Source: Alphaproteobacteria bacterium (GTDB taxonomy: Bacteria > Pseudomonadota > Alphaproteobacteria > Rhizobiales > Xanthobacteraceae). From it: 16,405 nucleotides of DNA. Positions 1 through 6,593 of this stretch are shown here, piece by piece (within the stretch, counting starts at the first letter, position 1; each line of letters starts with the position of its first letter). The position numbers were made by a program, and so were the translations under genes. Where the stretch lies: NCBI GenBank assembly GCA_005883445.1, contig VAZL01000065.1, positions 1 to 16,405 on the forward strand, written 5' to 3'. The notes beneath the pieces are model-generated. The model was not told where the DNA came from, did no database searches, and saw only the letters and a list, made by a program, of their open reading frames with translations.

Positions 1-76
1 CAAGGGCAAGAAGACCCGCAGGAACAAATCCACCACGAAATTCATCATCGCGAGCCGCCACACGCGGAAGAAGTAG
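1..76 (+). CDS. rplB: 50S ribosomal protein L2, C-terminal end (partial)
   Basis: Only the last 24 codons are in the window; the gene enters from the left edge, with complete codons from base 2 and a TAG stop at 74-76. The visible residues are very basic (KGKKTRRNKSTTKF, then ASRHTRKK) and match the C-terminal tail of bacterial L2, which contacts 23S rRNA near the peptidyl-transferase centre. Its place directly before rpsS is the conserved S10-operon order (rplB-rpsS-rplV-rpsC), which supports the call more strongly than the short tail alone. Only 13 bases separate it from rpsS. Confidence 0.9.
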   Translation, partial: KGKKTRRNKSTTKFIIASRHTRKK

Positions 77-89
77 CGAGGACGGCATC

Positions 90-452
90 ATGGCGCGTTC
101 GATTTGGAAGGGTCCGTTCGTCGACGGCTATCTGCTCAAGAAGGCGGAGGCGTCCCGCTCGTCGGGCCGTCACGAGATGATCAGGATCTGGAGCCGGCGC
201 TCGACCATCCTGCCGCAGTTCGTCGGGCTGACCTTCGGCGTCTACAACGGGCACAAGCACATTCCGGTGCTGGTGACCGAGGAGATGGTCGGACACAAGT
301 TCGGGGAATTCGCGCCGACGCGGATGTTCTATGGCCATTCGTCGGACCGCAAAGCGAAACGCGCGGCGGGCCCCGCGGCTCCTGGCGCCGCCGCCGCACC
401 CGCCGCCGCTGCACCGACTGCGCCCGGATCCGGCGGCGGCTCGCAAGGCTGA
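90..452 (+). CDS. rpsS: 30S ribosomal protein S19 with an Ala/Pro-rich C-terminal tail
   Basis: S19 sits in the head of the small subunit, pairs with S13, and contributes to the bridge with the large subunit and to the area around the A- and P-site tRNAs. Residues 1-92 are a full normal S19, with the family stretches KGPFVDGYLLKK, WSRRSTILPQFVGLTFGVYNG and EMVGHKFGEFAPTR. The family normally ends near residue 92 (KAKRA). Here the frame stays open for 28 more residues (93-120) made almost only of Ala, Pro and Gly. The ATG follows an AGCGAGGA-like ribosome-binding site, and rplV begins 8 bases after the stop. The core is certain. The tail is read directly from the frame; its expression and role are unknown. 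Confidence 0.97.
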   Translation: MARSIWKGPFVDGYLLKKAEASRSSGRHEMIRIWSRRSTILPQFVGLTFGVYNGHKHIPVLVTEEMVGHKFGEFAPTRMFYGHSSDRKAKRAAGPAAPGAAAAPAAAAPTAPGSGGGSQG

Positions 453-460
453 GGGCGAAC

Positions 461-844
461 ATGGGCAAAAAGACACGCGAGCGCGCGCTTGCCGAGAACG
501 AGGCGAAAGCGGTCGCCCGCATGCTGCGGGTGAGCCCGCAGAAGCTCAATCTGCTGGCTCAGCTTATCCGCGGCAAGAAGGTTGCGACCGCGCTCGCCGA
601 TCTCGAATTCTCGCGCAAGCGCATCGCCCGCGATGTGCGCAAGTGCCTGGAATCGGCGATTGCCAACGCCGAAAACAATCACGACCTCGACGTCGACGAT
701 CTCGTCGTTGCCGAGGCGCATGTCGGCAAGGCGATCGTGATCAAGCGTTTTCACCCGCGGGGTCGCGGCCGCATCGGCCGGATTCTCAAGCCGTTCGCGA
801 ACCTGACCATCGTCGTGCGCGAGGTCGAGGCCGCAGCTTCGTAA
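461..844 (+). CDS. rplV: 50S ribosomal protein L22
   Basis: L22 binds 23S rRNA during early assembly, and its beta-hairpin lines the peptide exit tunnel. The 127-residue product matches the family length and shows NEAKAVARMLRVSPQKLNLLAQLIRGK near the N-terminus, SAIANAENNHDLDVDDL in the middle, and the tunnel-hairpin region RFHPRGRGRIGRI near residues 97-109. The frame is open upstream, but the ATG at 461 follows a GAGGG ribosome-binding site that overlaps the rpsS stop, and it gives the expected rhizobial start MGKKTRERALAENEAK. Upstream starts in this frame would run through rpsS and are rejected. Confidence 0.97.
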   Translation: MGKKTRERALAENEAKAVARMLRVSPQKLNLLAQLIRGKKVATALADLEFSRKRIARDVRKCLESAIANAENNHDLDVDDLVVAEAHVGKAIVIKRFHPRGRGRIGRILKPFANLTIVVREVEAAAS

Positions 845-854
845 GAGGGAACCA

Positions 855-1553
855 ATGGGTCAAAAGGTCAATCCAATCGGCTTGCGGCTCGGCATCAACC
901 GCACCTGGGATTCGCGCTGGTACTCCGGCAAGAACGAGTACGGCCAGTTGCTGCACGAGGACATGAAGATCCGCGAGGAGCTGATGAAGGATCTCAAGCA
1001 GGCGGCGGTATCGAAAATCATGATCGAGCGGCCGCACAAGAAGTGCCGCGTGACTGTTCAATCCGCGCGCCCGGGCGTCGTCATCGGCAAGAAGGGCGCC
1101 GACATCGAGAAGCTGCGCAAGAAGGTCACCAAGCTCACGAAATCCGACGTCGTGATCAACATCGTCGAGATCCGCAAGCCGGAGCTCGATGCCCAGCTCG
1201 TCGCCGAATCGATCGCGCAACAGCTCGAGCGCCGCGTGGCCTTCCGCCGCGCCATGAAGCGCGCCGTGCAGTCGGCGATGCGGCTCGGCGCCGGCGGTAT
1301 CCGCATCAATTGCTCGGGGCGGCTCGGCGGCGCGGAGATCGCGCGCATGGAATGGTATCGCGAGGGCCGCGTGCCGCTGCATACGCTGCGCGCGGATGTC
1401 GACTACGGCGTCGCCACGGCTTTTACCACCTACGGCACCTGCGGCGTGAAGGTCTGGATCTTCAAGGGAGAGATCATGGAACACGATCCCATGGCGCAGG
1501 ACAAGAAGATGGCGGAAGGCGAGGTTGGGCGTCCGCGTCGCGACGCGTCGTGA
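855..1553 (+). CDS. rpsC: 30S ribosomal protein S3
   Basis: S3 forms part of the mRNA entry tunnel and helps unwind structured mRNA. The 232-residue protein begins MGQKVNPIGLRLGI, the standard S3 start. It has a type-II KH domain with the GxxG loop in VIGKKG (residues 76-81) and the C-terminal S3 domain with SGRLGGAEIARMEWYREGRVPLHTLRADVDY (about 154-184). The length is normal and the acidic/basic C-terminal tail is of the usual alphaproteobacterial kind. An AGAGGGA ribosome-binding site lies just before the ATG, and rplV ends 10 bases upstream. Confidence 0.98.
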   Translation: MGQKVNPIGLRLGINRTWDSRWYSGKNEYGQLLHEDMKIREELMKDLKQAAVSKIMIERPHKKCRVTVQSARPGVVIGKKGADIEKLRKKVTKLTKSDVVINIVEIRKPELDAQLVAESIAQQLERRVAFRRAMKRAVQSAMRLGAGGIRINCSGRLGGAEIARMEWYREGRVPLHTLRADVDYGVATAFTTYGTCGVKVWIFKGEIMEHDPMAQDKKMAEGEVGRPRRDAS

Positions 1554-1589
1554 GGGCTCCGGGCAAAGGACTGAGAGAGGCGAACAGCC

Positions 1590-2003
1590 ATGCTGCAACC
1601 GATGCGCACCAAGTTCCGCAAGGCGCACAAAGGCCGCATCAAGGGGATTGCGACCTCGGGCGTCGACCTGGCGTTCGGTCAATTCGGCCTCAAGGCGTTG
1701 GAGCCGGAGCGGGTCACCGCGCGCCAGATCGAGGCCGCGCGCCGCGCGCTCACCCGTCACATGAAGCGCGCGGGCCGGGTTTGGATTCGCATCTATCCGG
1801 ACGTGCCGGTGTCGAAGAAGCCGCTCGAAGTGCGCATGGGTTCGGGCAAGGGGACGCCGGAATTCTGGGTCACCCGCATCAAACCGGGGCGCGTCCTGTT
1901 CGAGGTCGACGGCGTGTCGGTGGAGATGGCGCGCGAGGCGCTTGGACTCGCCGCCGCCAAGCTGCCGATCAAGACGCGCTTCATCGAGCGCATCGCGGAG
2001 TAG
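1590..2003 (+). CDS. rplP: 50S ribosomal protein L16
   Basis: L16 binds at the base of the central protuberance and organises the A-site region of the large subunit. The 137-residue product has the family length. It begins MLQPMRTKFRKAHKGR, carries an RVWIRIYPDVPVSKKP stretch (about 63-78), and has the EVRMGSGKG loop (80-88); the Arg at 82 corresponds to the arginine that is hydroxylated in E. coli L16. A GAGAGG ribosome-binding site precedes the ATG. The 36-base gap after rpsC is slightly longer than most gaps in this cluster but holds no recognisable signal. Confidence 0.97.
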   Translation: MLQPMRTKFRKAHKGRIKGIATSGVDLAFGQFGLKALEPERVTARQIEAARRALTRHMKRAGRVWIRIYPDVPVSKKPLEVRMGSGKGTPEFWVTRIKPGRVLFEVDGVSVEMAREALGLAAAKLPIKTRFIERIAE

Positions 2004-2010
2004 CATCGTC

Positions 2011-2217
2011 ATGAAGCCGGATGACCTTCGGGCCATGACCGTCGACCAGCTCGACGACGAGGCCATGAAGCTCAAGAAGGAGCAGTTCAACCTGCGCTTT
2101 CAGCGGGCGACGGGCCAGCTCGAGAACACCGCCCGTGTGCGCCAGGTGCGGCGCGACATCGCGCGCATCAAGACCATTGCGGCGCACAAGCGCCGGCCCG
2201 AGACGAAGGCGAAGTGA
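2011..2217 (+). CDS. rpmC: 50S ribosomal protein L29
   Basis: L29 is a small two-helix protein at the exit-tunnel rim that helps dock trigger factor and SRP. The 68-residue product has the typical pattern MKPDDLRAMTVDQLDDE followed by the L29 signature region KKEQFNLRFQRATGQLENTARVRQVRRDIARIKT. The frame is open further upstream inside rplP, but the ATG at 2011 gives the normal L29 start and follows a GGAG at 1997-2000 with 10 bases of spacing. The gap to rplP is 7 bases. Confidence 0.96.
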   Translation: MKPDDLRAMTVDQLDDEAMKLKKEQFNLRFQRATGQLENTARVRQVRRDIARIKTIAAHKRRPETKAK

Positions 2218-2227
2218 GGATTTTCAG

Positions 2228-2476
2228 ATGCCGAAGCGCACGCTGCAGGGCGTCGTGGTGAGCGACAAGCAGGACAAGACCGTGGTGGTGCGTGTCGAGC
2301 GCCGCTTCACCCATCCGGAGATGAAGAAGACGGTGCGGAGCACGAAAAAATACTACGCCCACGACGAGACCAACCAGTACGAGGTGGACGACATCGTCTG
2401 GATCGAAGAGCGCCGACCGCTGTCCAAGCTCAAGCGGTGGGAAGTGGTTCGGGGCGAGAAGAAGAAGGTCGTGTGA
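2228..2476 (+). CDS. rpsQ: 30S ribosomal protein S17
   Basis: S17 is an OB-fold primary binder of 16S rRNA at the base of the body. The 82-residue product begins MPKRTLQGVVVSDKQDKTVVVRVERR, a standard S17 start, and contains the RRPLSKLKRW motif near residues 62-71. The length is normal. The start at 2228 is fixed by a TGAGGA ribosome-binding site at 2215-2220 that overlaps the rpmC stop, with 7 bases of spacing. The frame extends upstream into rpmC, but that part has no S17 similarity. Confidence 0.97.
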   Translation: MPKRTLQGVVVSDKQDKTVVVRVERRFTHPEMKKTVRSTKKYYAHDETNQYEVDDIVWIEERRPLSKLKRWEVVRGEKKKVV

Positions 2477-2516
2477 GCGCAGTGCGCGCGGAAATCGAGA
2501 GGACGAGGGTGGCGTC

Positions 2517-2885
2517 ATGATTCAGATGCAGACCAACCTCGACGTGGCGGATAATTCCGGCGCGCGGCGCGTCATGTGCATCAAAGTGCTCGGCGGTTCG
2601 AAGCGCAAATACGCCACCATCGGCGACGTCATCGTGGTGTCGGTGAAAGAGGCGATCCCGCGCGGACGCGTGAAGAAAGGCGAGGTGATGAAGGCGGTCG
2701 TGGTGCGGATCTCGAAGGACATCAAGCGCCCCGACGGTTCGATCATCCGCTTCGATCGCAATGCCGCAGTGCTGATAAATCCGCAGATGGAGCCGGTCGG
2801 CACTCGCATCTTCGGGCCGGTTCCGCGCGAGCTTCGCGCCAAGAACCACATGAAGATCATCTCGCTCGCGCCGGAGGTGCTGTGA
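2517..2885 (+). CDS. rplN: 50S ribosomal protein L14
   Basis: L14 lies on the subunit interface and is the docking site for the silencing factor RsfS. The 122-residue product starts MIQMQTNLDVADNSGARRVMCIKVLGGS and has the L14 signature region GSIIRFDRNAAVLIN (about 74-88) and the ending FGPVPRELRAKNHMKIISLAPEVL. The length is exactly that of the family. A GAGGGTGG ribosome-binding site precedes the ATG. The stop TGA (2883-2885) shares its last base with the rplX ATG, so the two genes are probably translationally coupled. Confidence 0.98.
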   Translation: MIQMQTNLDVADNSGARRVMCIKVLGGSKRKYATIGDVIVVSVKEAIPRGRVKKGEVMKAVVVRISKDIKRPDGSIIRFDRNAAVLINPQMEPVGTRIFGPVPRELRAKNHMKIISLAPEVL

Positions 2886-3211
2886 TGGCGGCGAAAATCC
2901 GCAAGGGCGACAAGGTGATCGTGCTCACGGGCCGCGACAAGGGCCGCAGCGGCGAAGTGATCGAGGTGCGCACCGAGGAGGGCCGCGCCCTGGTGCGCGG
3001 CGTCAATCTGGTCAAGCGGCACCAGAAGCAAAGCGCGCAGCAGGAGGGCGGCATCATCTCCAAGGAGGCCGCCGTGCATCTGTCCAATCTCGCGCTCGCC
3101 GATCCCAAGGACGGCAAGCCGACACGCATCGGCTTCAAGTTCGTGGGCGAGGGCGACAATCGACGCAAGGTGCGGGTGGCCAAGCGTTCGGGAGTTGAGA
3201 TCGATGGCTGA
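2885..3211 (+). CDS. rplX: 50S ribosomal protein L24
   Basis: L24 is an assembly initiator that binds domain I of 23S rRNA near the exit tunnel. The 108-residue product has an N-terminal KOW motif (about residues 4-30: KIRKGDKVIVLTGRDKGRSGEV) and the following NLVKRHQK and GGIISKEAAVHLSNLAL segments. The length is close to the usual 100-105 residues. Its ATG overlaps the rplN stop by one base, and its last 8 bases overlap the start of rplE, so it is tightly coupled on both sides. Confidence 0.97.
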   Translation: MAAKIRKGDKVIVLTGRDKGRSGEVIEVRTEEGRALVRGVNLVKRHQKQSAQQEGGIISKEAAVHLSNLALADPKDGKPTRIGFKFVGEGDNRRKVRVAKRSGVEIDG

Positions 3212-3926
3212 CACCGAAACCAAGTCCAAGGCCGAGAAGGAGCCTCAGAAATCGGACAAAGCTCCGCGGCCCGAGAAGGGCGACAAGGCGCAGCAGGCGC
3301 AAAAGGGTCCCAAGCCCGAGAAGGGCGACAAGGCCGCCAAGGGCGAAGCGCCGCCGCCAAAGCCGAGGCGACGGGAGGAGCGCGTCACGCCGCGGCTCAA
3401 GACCTATTTCGAGGACGTCGTGCGCAAGAAACTCTTTGATGAGCTCGGCTACAAGAGCCGCCAGCAGGTGCCGGTGATCGAGAAGGTCGTGATCAACATG
3501 GGCATCGGCGAAGGCGTCGCCGACCGCAGGAAGGTCGAAGCCGCCGCCAATGATCTCGGCCTGATCGCGGGCCAGAAGGCGGTGATCACGAAGGCCAGAA
3601 AGTCGATCGCTACCTTCAAGGTGCGCGACGGTCAGCCGATCGGCTGCAAGGTGACGCTGCGCAAGGCGCGCATGTACGAGTTCGTCGATCGGCTGATCAA
3701 TATCGCGCTGCCGCGCGTGCGCGATTTTCGCGGCTTGTCGCCGAAGAGCTTCGACGGCGGGGGGAACTACACGATCGGCATCAAGGAGCACATCATCTTT
3801 CCCGAGATCGACTACGACAAGGTCGCCGACGTCTGGGGGATGGACATTACCGTGTGCACCAGCGCGAAAACCGACAACGAGGCGCGAGCGCTGCTGAGCG
3901 CGTTCAACTTCCCGTTCCGGCAGTGA
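3204..3926 (+). CDS. rplE: 50S ribosomal protein L5 with a Lys/Glu-rich N-terminal extension
   Basis: L5 binds 5S rRNA in the central protuberance and forms a bridge to S13. The conserved protein begins near residue 61 (VTPRLKTYFEDVVRKKL) and runs to the end, with NMGIGEGVADRRKVEAAANDL, AGQKAVITKARKSIATFK and the ending ARALLSAFNFPFRQ. The core of about 180 residues is complete. In front of it are about 58 extra residues, hydrophilic and rich in Lys, Glu, Pro and Ala, with PEKGDKA at 23-29 and again at 38-44. The ATG at 3204 has GGAG at 3191-3194 and overlaps rplX by 8 bases. I see no convincing start nearer the core, so the extension appears genuinely encoded; a TTG at 3195 is a weaker alternative. 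Confidence 0.95.
   Translation: MADTETKSKAEKEPQKSDKAPRPEKGDKAQQAQKGPKPEKGDKAAKGEAPPPKPRRREERVTPRLKTYFEDVVRKKLFDELGYKSRQQVPVIEKVVINMGIGEGVADRRKVEAAANDLGLIAGQKAVITKARKSIATFKVRDGQPIGCKVTLRKARMYEFVDRLINIALPRVRDFRGLSPKSFDGGGNYTIGIKEHIIFPEIDYDKVADVWGMDITVCTSAKTDNEARALLSAFNFPFRQ
3270..3334 (+). repeat. Short tandem duplication inside the L5 N-terminal extension
   Basis: The 20-base sequence CCCGAGAAGGGCGACAAGGC occurs identically at 3270-3289 and 3315-3334, a period of 45 bases or 15 codons. At the protein level this repeats PEKGDKA followed by a Lys/Ala/Gln-rich linker. Exact identity at DNA level, with a period that preserves the frame, suggests a fairly recent in-frame duplication in this part of rplE. 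Confidence 0.75.
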
Positions 3927-3961
3927 GCTCATCCGCAGCGCCGGACAGCCAGGAGACATTG

Positions 3962-4267
3962 ATGGCAAAGAAGAGTTCGATCGAGAAAAACAATAGGCGG
4001 CGCAAGCTAAGCAAGAAGTATTCCGGCCGGCGCGCTCGGCTCAGGGCCATTGCTCGCGACAAGACCAAGCCGATGGAGGAGCGATTCGCGGCAACCCTCA
4101 AGCTCGCGGAGCTGCCGCGCAACTCTTCGGCGACCCGCATTCGCAATCGTTGCGAGGTGTCCGGTCGGCCGCGCGGCTACTACCGCAAGCACCGGCTGTC
4201 GCGCATCGCGCTTCGGGATCTCGGCTCCAAGGGGCTGATCCCGGGCTTGGTCAAGTCGAGCTGGTAA
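3962..4267 (+). CDS. rpsN: 30S ribosomal protein S14 (long, zinc-free type)
   Basis: S14 binds the 3' domain of 16S rRNA in the head of the small subunit. The 101-residue product starts MAKKSSIEKNNRRRKLSKKYSGRRARLRAI and contains the S14 signature RNRCEVSGRPRGYYRKHRLSRIALRD (about 61-86) and the ending LIPGLVKSSW. It has the full 101-residue length and lacks the CxxC...CxxC zinc ribbon of the short form. A CAGGAGA ribosome-binding site precedes the ATG. The 35-base gap after rplE holds no clear signal. Confidence 0.98.
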   Translation: MAKKSSIEKNNRRRKLSKKYSGRRARLRAIARDKTKPMEERFAATLKLAELPRNSSATRIRNRCEVSGRPRGYYRKHRLSRIALRDLGSKGLIPGLVKSSW

Positions 4268-4280
4268 GGAGGGCGGGGCG

Positions 4281-4679
4281 ATGGGTATGAACGATCCGCT
4301 CGGCGATATGATTGCCCGCATTCACAACGCGCAAATGCGCAACAAGTCGAAGGTGTCGACGCCGGCATCCAGGTTGCGCGTCAGCGTGCTGGATGTGCTC
4401 AAGACCGAAGGCTTCATCCGCGGCTACGCGGCGGTCGAGCACTCGAACGGGCGCAAAGAACTCGAGATCGAGCTGAAATACTCGGACGGCGAGCCGGTGA
4501 TCCGCGAGATTTCGCGGGTATCGAAGCCGGGGCGGCGGGTCTATGCCTCGGTCAAGGCGCTTCCGCGTGTGAACAACGGATTGGGGGTTGCGATCCTGTC
4601 GACACCCAAGGGTGTGATGGCCGATCACGACGCGCGCGACAACAATGTGGGCGGAGAAATTCTCTGCACCGTCTTTTGA
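4281..4679 (+). CDS. rpsH: 30S ribosomal protein S8
   Basis: S8 is a primary binder of helix 21 of 16S rRNA and, in enterobacteria, the translational repressor of the spc operon. The 132-residue product starts MGMNDPLGDMIARIHNAQMRNKSKVSTPASRLR and ends with the S8 signature region GLGVAILSTPKGVMADHDARDNNVGGEILCTVF. The length is normal. AAGGAGGG just before the ATG is one of the strongest ribosome-binding sites in the window. An ATG two codons in (4287) is possible, but 4281 has the better spacing. Confidence 0.98.
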   Translation: MGMNDPLGDMIARIHNAQMRNKSKVSTPASRLRVSVLDVLKTEGFIRGYAAVEHSNGRKELEIELKYSDGEPVIREISRVSKPGRRVYASVKALPRVNNGLGVAILSTPKGVMADHDARDNNVGGEILCTVF

Positions 4680-4702
4680 TATGAAACGAAGGAGCCCGAG
4701 TC

Positions 4703-4732
4703 GCGGTGCAATCCGCGGCCGTGCATGACCGC
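4703..4732 (+). promoter_or_regulatory. Possible RNA hairpin in the rpsH-rplF gap
   Basis: The 93-base gap between rpsH and rplF can fold with GCGGTGCA (4703-4710) against TGC (4722-4724) and ACCGC (4728-4732). This gives 8 pairs with a 3-base bulge and an 11-base loop. There is no U-run after it, so it is not a terminator. It might affect translation of rplF, whose start at 4773 has only a weak ribosome-binding site. Such a short structure could arise by chance in GC-rich DNA. Confidence 0.25.
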
Positions 4733-4772
4733 CGAGCGATCGTTCTAACAGCACCCCATCGGACCAGCAGCC

Positions 4773-5306
4773 ATGTCTCGTGTCGGAAAAAAACCTGTTG
4801 CGATTCCCTCCGGCGTCACCGCCAGCGTGGAAGGTCAGGTCGTCAAGGTGAAGGGCCCCAAGGGCGCGCTTGCGGTCGCGCTGCACGGCGATGTGGCGGC
4901 CAAGGTCGAAGGCAGCGAGGTCAAGATCGATCCGCGCGCCGACACCAAGCGCGCGCGGGCCATGTGGGGGACCTACCGGTCGCTGCTCGCCAATGCGATG
5001 ACGGGCGTTACCAAGGGCTTCGAGCGCCGGCTCGAGATCACCGGCGTCGGCTATCGCGCCGCCGTGCAGGGCAAGAACCTTCAGGTCCAGCTCGGCTACA
5101 GCCACGATATCGTTTACCCGATCCCGGAGGGCATCACCATCGCGGTGCCCAAGGCGACCGAGGTCGTCGTCACCGGCATCGACCAGCAGAAGGTCGGCCA
5201 CGTCGCCGCCGAAATCCGCGCTTTCCGAAAGCCCGAACCCTACAAGGGCAAGGGCGTCAAGTACGCGGGCGAATACATCTTCCGCAAGGAAGGCAAGAAG
5301 AAATGA
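4773..5306 (+). CDS. rplF: 50S ribosomal protein L6
   Basis: L6 binds helix 97 of 23S rRNA close to the sarcin-ricin loop and the factor-binding site. The 177-residue product has the two-repeat L6 layout: MSRVGKKPVAIPSGVTASVEGQVVKVKGPKG in the first repeat, then RLEITGVGYRAAVQGKNLQVQLGYSH and the L6 signature KPEPYKGKGVKYAGE near the C-terminus. The length is normal. The start follows a 93-base gap and has only a weak GGA-type ribosome-binding site (4761-4763), unlike most genes here. The start is fixed by the standard MSRVGKKP N-terminus. Confidence 0.97.
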   Translation: MSRVGKKPVAIPSGVTASVEGQVVKVKGPKGALAVALHGDVAAKVEGSEVKIDPRADTKRARAMWGTYRSLLANAMTGVTKGFERRLEITGVGYRAAVQGKNLQVQLGYSHDIVYPIPEGITIAVPKATEVVVTGIDQQKVGHVAAEIRAFRKPEPYKGKGVKYAGEYIFRKEGKKK

Positions 5307-5318
5307 TGGGAGCGCACG

Positions 5319-5681
5319 ATGGCGAGCGTCGCTGATCGGACCTTGCGGCGGACGGCGAAAGTGCGGCGAAACGTCCGCCGCGCCGGCGGCCATCGCGCGC
5401 GGCTTTCGGTCTTCCGCTCGTCGAAACACATCTATGCGCAGGTGATCGACGATGCGAACGGCCGAACCGTCGCATCCGCCTCCTCGCTGGAGAAGGACAT
5501 GCGCGAAAGCCTCAAGACCGGCGCCAACATCGAGGCGGCAAAGGCGGTCGGAAAACGGCTCGCCGAGCGCGCCTCGGCGAAGGGCATCAAGGAGGTCGTC
5601 TTCGATCGCGGCGGCTATCTCTTTCACGGCCGCGTCAAGGCGCTGGCGGATGCGGCCCGCGAGGGCGGGCTCAGTTTCTGA
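5319..5681 (+). CDS. rplR: 50S ribosomal protein L18
   Basis: L18 binds 5S rRNA together with L5 and brings it into the central protuberance. The 120-residue product has an Arg-rich N-terminus (RTLRRTAKVRRNVRRAGGHRARLSVFRSSKHIYAQVIDD), the ENGSP-like AVGKRLAERASAKGIKEVVFDRGGYLFHGRVKALADAAREGGLSF ending in pieces typical of L18, and the family's usual length. GGGAG at 5308-5312 is the ribosome-binding site. rplF ends 12 bases upstream. Confidence 0.97.
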   Translation: MASVADRTLRRTAKVRRNVRRAGGHRARLSVFRSSKHIYAQVIDDANGRTVASASSLEKDMRESLKTGANIEAAKAVGKRLAERASAKGIKEVVFDRGGYLFHGRVKALADAAREGGLSF

Positions 5682-5732
5682 AGGTGGACGAGGGAGCGCC
5701 AACGATGATCGTGAACCGAGAGATGAGTCGTC

Positions 5733-5746
5733 GGGCATGCCTGCCC
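5733..5746 (+). promoter_or_regulatory. Small hairpin in the rplR-rpsE gap
   Basis: The 111-base gap between rplR and rpsE contains GGGCA (5733-5737), TGCC loop and TGCCC (5742-5746): a perfect 5-bp stem. No U-run follows. A TATAAC at 5758-5763 resembles a -10 box, but no -35 element is visible at the right distance. I see nothing else in this gap. Confidence 0.2.
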
Positions 5747-5792
5747 CGTCCCCGGGCTATAACTGCAGACGAGAACGAGTTGGAACAAAATC

Positions 5793-6356
5793 ATGGCACG
5801 TGAACCACGCGATCGCCGCGACCGGGAAGAGCGCGACAACGAATTCACCGACAAGCTTGTCCACATCAACCGCGTGGCCAAGGTCGTGAAGGGTGGCCGC
5901 CGCTTCGGCTTTGCCGCGCTGGTGGTCGTCGGCGACGAGAAGGGGCGGGTCGGCTTCGGCCACGGCAAGGCGCGCGAGGTCCCGGAGGCAATCCGCAAGG
6001 CAACCGACGCCGCCAAGCGCGGTCTCATCCGCGTGCCGCTGCGCGAAGGGCGAACGCTGCATCACGACGTGGCCGGCCGCCACGGCGCGGGCCGCGTGTT
6101 CCTGCGGGCGGCACCGCCCGGCACAGGCATCATCGCCGGCGGTCCGATGCGCGCCGTGTTCGAGACGTTGGGCATGCAGGACGTAGTGGCGAAATCGCTC
6201 GGCTCATCCAATCCCTACAATATGGTGCGCGCGACGTTCGATGCGCTCAAGCGCCAGGACTCGCCGCGTACCGTCGCCGCGCGCCGCAATATCAAGGTAT
6301 CAACGCTGCAGGCGCGCCGACGTGACGTCGGCGAGGGTGAGCAGGCCGCAGACTAA
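5793..6356 (+). CDS. rpsE: 30S ribosomal protein S5
   Basis: S5 takes part in decoding fidelity and, with S3 and S4, forms the mRNA entry site. The 187-residue product has an N-terminal double-stranded-RNA-binding-like domain with KLVHINRVAKVVKGGRRFGF (about 21-40) and VVGDEKGRVGFGHGKAREVPEAIRKA (about 45-70), then the C-terminal domain with RAAPPGTGIIAGGPMRAVFETLGMQDVVAKSLGSSNPYNMVRATFDAL in pieces typical of S5. The length is normal for alphaproteobacteria. The start at 5793 has a GGA at 5782-5784 and gives the standard MAREPRDRRDREERDNEF beginning. Confidence 0.98.
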   Translation: MAREPRDRRDREERDNEFTDKLVHINRVAKVVKGGRRFGFAALVVVGDEKGRVGFGHGKAREVPEAIRKATDAAKRGLIRVPLREGRTLHHDVAGRHGAGRVFLRAAPPGTGIIAGGPMRAVFETLGMQDVVAKSLGSSNPYNMVRATFDALKRQDSPRTVAARRNIKVSTLQARRRDVGEGEQAAD

Positions 6357-6386
6357 AAGCCCATCACAGGCGCCGAGAGGCCGGAT

Positions 6387-6593
6387 ATGAGCAAGAGCGA
6401 CAAAGTCATCAAGGTCGAACAGACCGGCAGCGCCATTCGCCGTCATCATACCCAACGCGAGACGCTGATCGGGCTCGGCCTCAATCGCATCGGCCGCGTC
6501 GTGGAATTGCCGGATACGCCGCAGACGCGGGGCATGATCGCCAAGGTGAAGCATTTGGTTCGCGTGGTGGACGCGCAGGGAGAGCGCCGATGA
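6387..6593 (+). CDS. rpmD: 50S ribosomal protein L30
   Basis: L30 is a small protein of the large subunit that interacts with 5S-rRNA-proximal regions. The 68-residue product shows the L30 pattern KVIKVEQTGSAIRRHHTQRETLIGLGLNRIGRVVELPDTPQTRGMI (in pieces), then KVKHLVRVV. It is a few residues longer than the common 60-residue form, which is usual in alphaproteobacteria. A GAGAGG ribosome-binding site lies upstream. Its stop overlaps the rplO ATG by 4 bases (ATGA), which indicates coupling. Confidence 0.96.
   Translation: MSKSDKVIKVEQTGSAIRRHHTQRETLIGLGLNRIGRVVELPDTPQTRGMIAKVKHLVRVVDAQGERR

Noticed and set aside
786..2090. A 434-codon open frame on the - strand
   Set aside because: It lies antisense to rpsC and rplP, with the same shadow composition and no domain.
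4251..5738. A 495-codon open frame on the - strand
   Set aside because: It is antisense to rpsH, rplF and rplR, all unmistakable. Long antisense frames are expected in GC-rich coding DNA, and the translation is a His/Asp/Arg-rich composition with no recognisable family.
5758..5763. TATAAC as a -10 box before rpsE
   Set aside because: No -35-like sequence at the right distance; likely chance.
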